This document shows positions 5,836 through 7,193 of a stretch of 7,193 nt of DNA, piece after piece. The stretch covers positions 1 through 7,193 of the forward strand of contig CALVPW010000127.1 of assembly GCA_944354085.1 (NCBI GenBank), in the 5' to 3' direction. Within the stretch, counting starts at the first letter, position 1, and each line of letters begins with the position of its first letter. Below the pieces are notes generated by a model. That model was not told the origin of the DNA and ran no database searches. It worked only from the letters and a program-made list of their open reading frames with translations. The DNA is from an uncultured Clostridia bacterium (GTDB lineage: Bacteria; Bacillota; Clostridia; Christensenellales; Borkfalkiaceae). The position numbers and the translations under genes were made by a program.

Positions 5836-6090
5836 ATGGAAAAGCAGGAAATCATCGCAAAATTTGCTGCGCACGAGGGTGACACGGGGTCTCCCGAGGT
5901 CCAGATCGCGCTTCTGACGGAGCGCATCAACCACCTCAACGAGCACCTCAAAGAGCACAAGCACGACAATCACTCCCGCCGCGGGCTTTTGAAGATGGTC
6001 GGCCGCCGCAGAGGTCTTTTGGACTATCTCAAAGCCAAAGACATCGAGCGGTACAGAGCGGTCATCGCTGCGCTTGAGCTGAGAAAATGA
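5836..6090 (+). CDS. rpsO: 30S ribosomal protein S15
   Basis: S15 binds the central domain of 16S rRNA early in assembly of the 30S platform and forms a bridge to the 50S subunit. The conserved DTGSPEVQIALLT (16-28) and NHSRRGLLKMVGRRRGLLDYL (from residue 45) stretches are clear. At 84 residues it is about five shorter than the 88-89 usual in E. coli or B. subtilis. The missing residues are at the N-terminus, and an in-frame TAA at 5827 rules out an upstream start. Residue 45 is Asn where the common motif has His (DHHSRRG). GGAGGG precedes the ATG by 9 bases. It has its own promoter and terminator and stands just before pnp, as in many bacteria. Confidence 0.97.
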   Translation: MEKQEIIAKFAAHEGDTGSPEVQIALLTERINHLNEHLKEHKHDNHSRRGLLKMVGRRRGLLDYLKAKDIERYRAVIAALELRK

Positions 6091-6099
6091 GCTTGGAAG

Positions 6100-6128
6100 G
6101 GGAGCGGTCTTTTGCCGCTCCCTTTTTT
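6100..6128 (+). terminator. Rho-independent terminator after rpsO
   Basis: An 8-bp stem, gggagcgg (6100-6107) with ccgctccc (6115-6122), with a 7-base loop is followed by six T's. It begins 10 bases after the rpsO stop. Read-through into pnp would be expected to be partial, as is usual for this gene pair. Confidence 0.9.
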
Positions 6129-6131
6129 AAG

Positions 6132-6168
6132 TTTTTCCGCGGGTTTTTTGGCAAAAATCGCGGAAAAA
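6132..6168 (+). promoter_or_regulatory. Long inverted repeat in the rpsO-pnp gap, possible pnp leader hairpin
   Basis: TTTTTCCGCG (6132-6141) and CGCGGAAAAA (6159-6168) pair perfectly. Inside them five T's (6144-6148) can pair with five A's (6153-6157), closing a 4-base loop with one bulge. In E. coli a pnp leader hairpin cut by RNase III mediates PNPase self-control; the position here is comparable. No T run follows on the plus strand, so it is not a second plus-strand terminator. Confidence 0.5.
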
Positions 6169-6176
6169 AGTACGCT
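6148..6176 (+). promoter_or_regulatory. Candidate pnp promoter
   Basis: TTGGCA (6148-6153), a 17-base spacer and TACGCT (6171-6176) give a 5/6 -35 box and a weak -10 that keeps the key first, second and last bases. The start would be near 6183, about 55 bases before the ATG. It overlaps the inverted repeat, so transcripts from it would lack the hairpin. Confidence 0.35.
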
Positions 6177-6237
6177 TTTCCGCCGTCGGGGCGGTGAGCA
6201 CAAGAACTTAGGTGTTAAGATAAGGAGATAAAATTTT

Positions 6238-7193
6238 ATGAACTACCAGGAATTCAGAACGCAGGTCGGCTCGCGCGAGGTCATCGTCGAGACGGGCAAG
6301 TACACGGAGCAGGCGAACGGTTCGTGCGTCGTGCGCTGCGGGGAGACCGCCGTCATGGTGACGGTGTGCATGTCCAAGACCCCGCGCGAAGGCATCGATT
6401 TCTTCCCGCTTCAGGTGGACTACGAAGAGAAAATGTACGCGGTCGGCAAGATCCCGGGCGGCTTCAAGCGCCGCGAGGGCAGAGCGAGCGATAAGGCGAT
6501 CTTAACGGCGCGCCTCATCGACCGTCCGCTCCGTCCGCTCTTCCCCAAGGGACTGTTCAACGACGTGGTCGTCGTCGCCACCGCGCTTTCGGTGGAGCCC
6601 GACGTCGCGCCCGAACCCCTTGCCATGATCGGTTCCTCCGTCGCGCTGGCGATCTCGGATATCCCTTGGGCGGGTCCCACGGGCTCCGTCGTCGTCGGGC
6701 TCGTCGACGGGGAGTACGTCATCAATCCCGACGCCGCGCAGCGTGAAAAGAGCACCATCCACCTCAACCTTGCGGGCACGCGCGACGCCATCCTCATGAT
6801 CGAGGCGGGCGCGGACGAAGTCTCCAACGACGAGATGGTGGGCGCCATCATGTTCGGGCACAAGGAGATCAAAAAGATCTGCGCGTGGATCGAGGACGTC
6901 ATCGTTCCCGCCGCGGGCAAAGAAAAACAGCACATCGAGCTGTACCACATCCCCGAAGAGCTCGACGCCGCCGTCCGCGCATACGGGTCGGACAAGCTCG
7001 ACTGGGCGCTCGAGACCTTTGACCGCGCCGAGCGCGAAGCGCGCCAGGACGAGGCGGAAAAGGACATCCTCGCGCATTTTGCAGAGATCTATCCCGATCA
7101 GACGCGCGAACTCAAAGATTCCATCTACTATCTCACCAAAGAGAAGGTGCGCGCCAAGATCTTCGATAAGGGCATCCGCCCCGACGGAAGAGG
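6238..7193 (+). CDS. pnp: Polynucleotide phosphorylase, N-terminal part (3' end beyond window)
   Basis: PNPase degrades RNA from the 3' end with phosphate, releasing nucleoside diphosphates, and works in mRNA turnover as a trimer. About 318 of the usual roughly 700 residues are present and the frame runs open to the window edge. The first RNase PH-like domain shows GETAVMVTV (35-43), FFPLQVDYEEKMYA (55-68), the RNA-contacting FKRREGR loop (76-82), and LIDRPLRPLFPKG (93-105). An alpha-helical linker domain follows (about 215-310). The last residues, RPDGRG, mark the start of the second RNase PH-like domain, so the active-site domain and the KH and S1 RNA-binding domains lie downstream. AAGGAGA (6222-6228) lies 9 bases before the ATG. 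It follows rpsO, the usual neighbour. Confidence 0.97.
   Translation, partial: MNYQEFRTQVGSREVIVETGKYTEQANGSCVVRCGETAVMVTVCMSKTPREGIDFFPLQVDYEEKMYAVGKIPGGFKRREGRASDKAILTARLIDRPLRPLFPKGLFNDVVVVATALSVEPDVAPEPLAMIGSSVALAISDIPWAGPTGSVVVGLVDGEYVINPDAAQREKSTIHLNLAGTRDAILMIEAGADEVSNDEMVGAIMFGHKEIKKICAWIEDVIVPAAGKEKQHIELYHIPEELDAAVRAYGSDKLDWALETFDRAEREARQDEAEKDILAHFAEIYPDQTRELKDSIYYLTKEKVRAKIFDKGIRPDGR

Noticed and set aside
4470..5973. Two long minus-strand open frames across the SPFH operon and rpsO
   Set aside because: They overlap secure plus-strand genes, lack start signals and have low-complexity His/Arg-rich translations.
6195..6221. TAAGAT as a -10 box for pnp
   Set aside because: The -35 region is poor and the start would fall on the ribosome binding site.
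6502..7077. Minus-strand open frames within pnp
   Set aside because: The plus strand clearly encodes PNPase; the antisense frames are composition effects.

Overview
The window looks like a stretch of chromosomal backbone from a fairly GC-rich Gram-positive bacterium of the Firmicutes/Clostridia type. This rests on the protein sequences (a streptococcal/clostridial-style GAPDH, a class II aldolase, a Bacillus-like S15 and a YdjI-like SPFH/zinc-ribbon protein), on strong GGAGG ribosome binding sites, and on sigma-A promoters with 17-bp spacers. A gut clostridial lineage such as Christensenellales would fit, but this is a guess. No RNA gene, CRISPR array, insertion sequence or sign of phage is visible.

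Layout. (1) 1-1179, plus strand: 3' part of a gene for a single-pass membrane protein with an Ala-rich helical outer part, a Pro/Ala linker and a cytoplasmic domain, ended by a perfect hairpin terminator. (2) 1251-2295, minus strand: class II fructose-bisphosphate aldolase with its own promoter and terminator. (3) 2366-3523, plus strand: glyceraldehyde-3-phosphate dehydrogenase, divergent from the aldolase, with a near-consensus promoter and a terminator. These two enzymes act close together in lower glycolysis (FBP to DHAP + GAP, then GAP to 1,3-bisphosphoglycerate). (4) 3527-5682: an accessory membrane module. A small two-TM protein with a winged-helix-like segment and a zinc ribbon runs on the minus strand. 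It is divergent from a plus-strand pair: an SPFH (band-7) protein with a C-terminal zinc-ribbon array, and a single-TM protein with a beta-rich domain. The two promoters stand back to back, and their -35 boxes lie inside one 8-bp inverted repeat. (5) 5723-7193, plus strand: rpsO (S15) with promoter and terminator, then the 5' part of pnp (polynucleotide phosphorylase). This is the widely conserved rpsO-pnp pair, with an inverted repeat between the two genes where pnp leader control elements sit in other bacteria.

The housekeeping genes are ordinary. The part most worth a second look is 3527-5682: three membrane-associated proteins of mostly unknown function, two carrying C-terminal zinc ribbons and sharing a divergent control region. 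One zinc knuckle of the SPFH protein appears to have lost a cysteine through a single base change. The non-coding signals in the fba-gap, rpsO and pnp leaders are also candidates for regulation.
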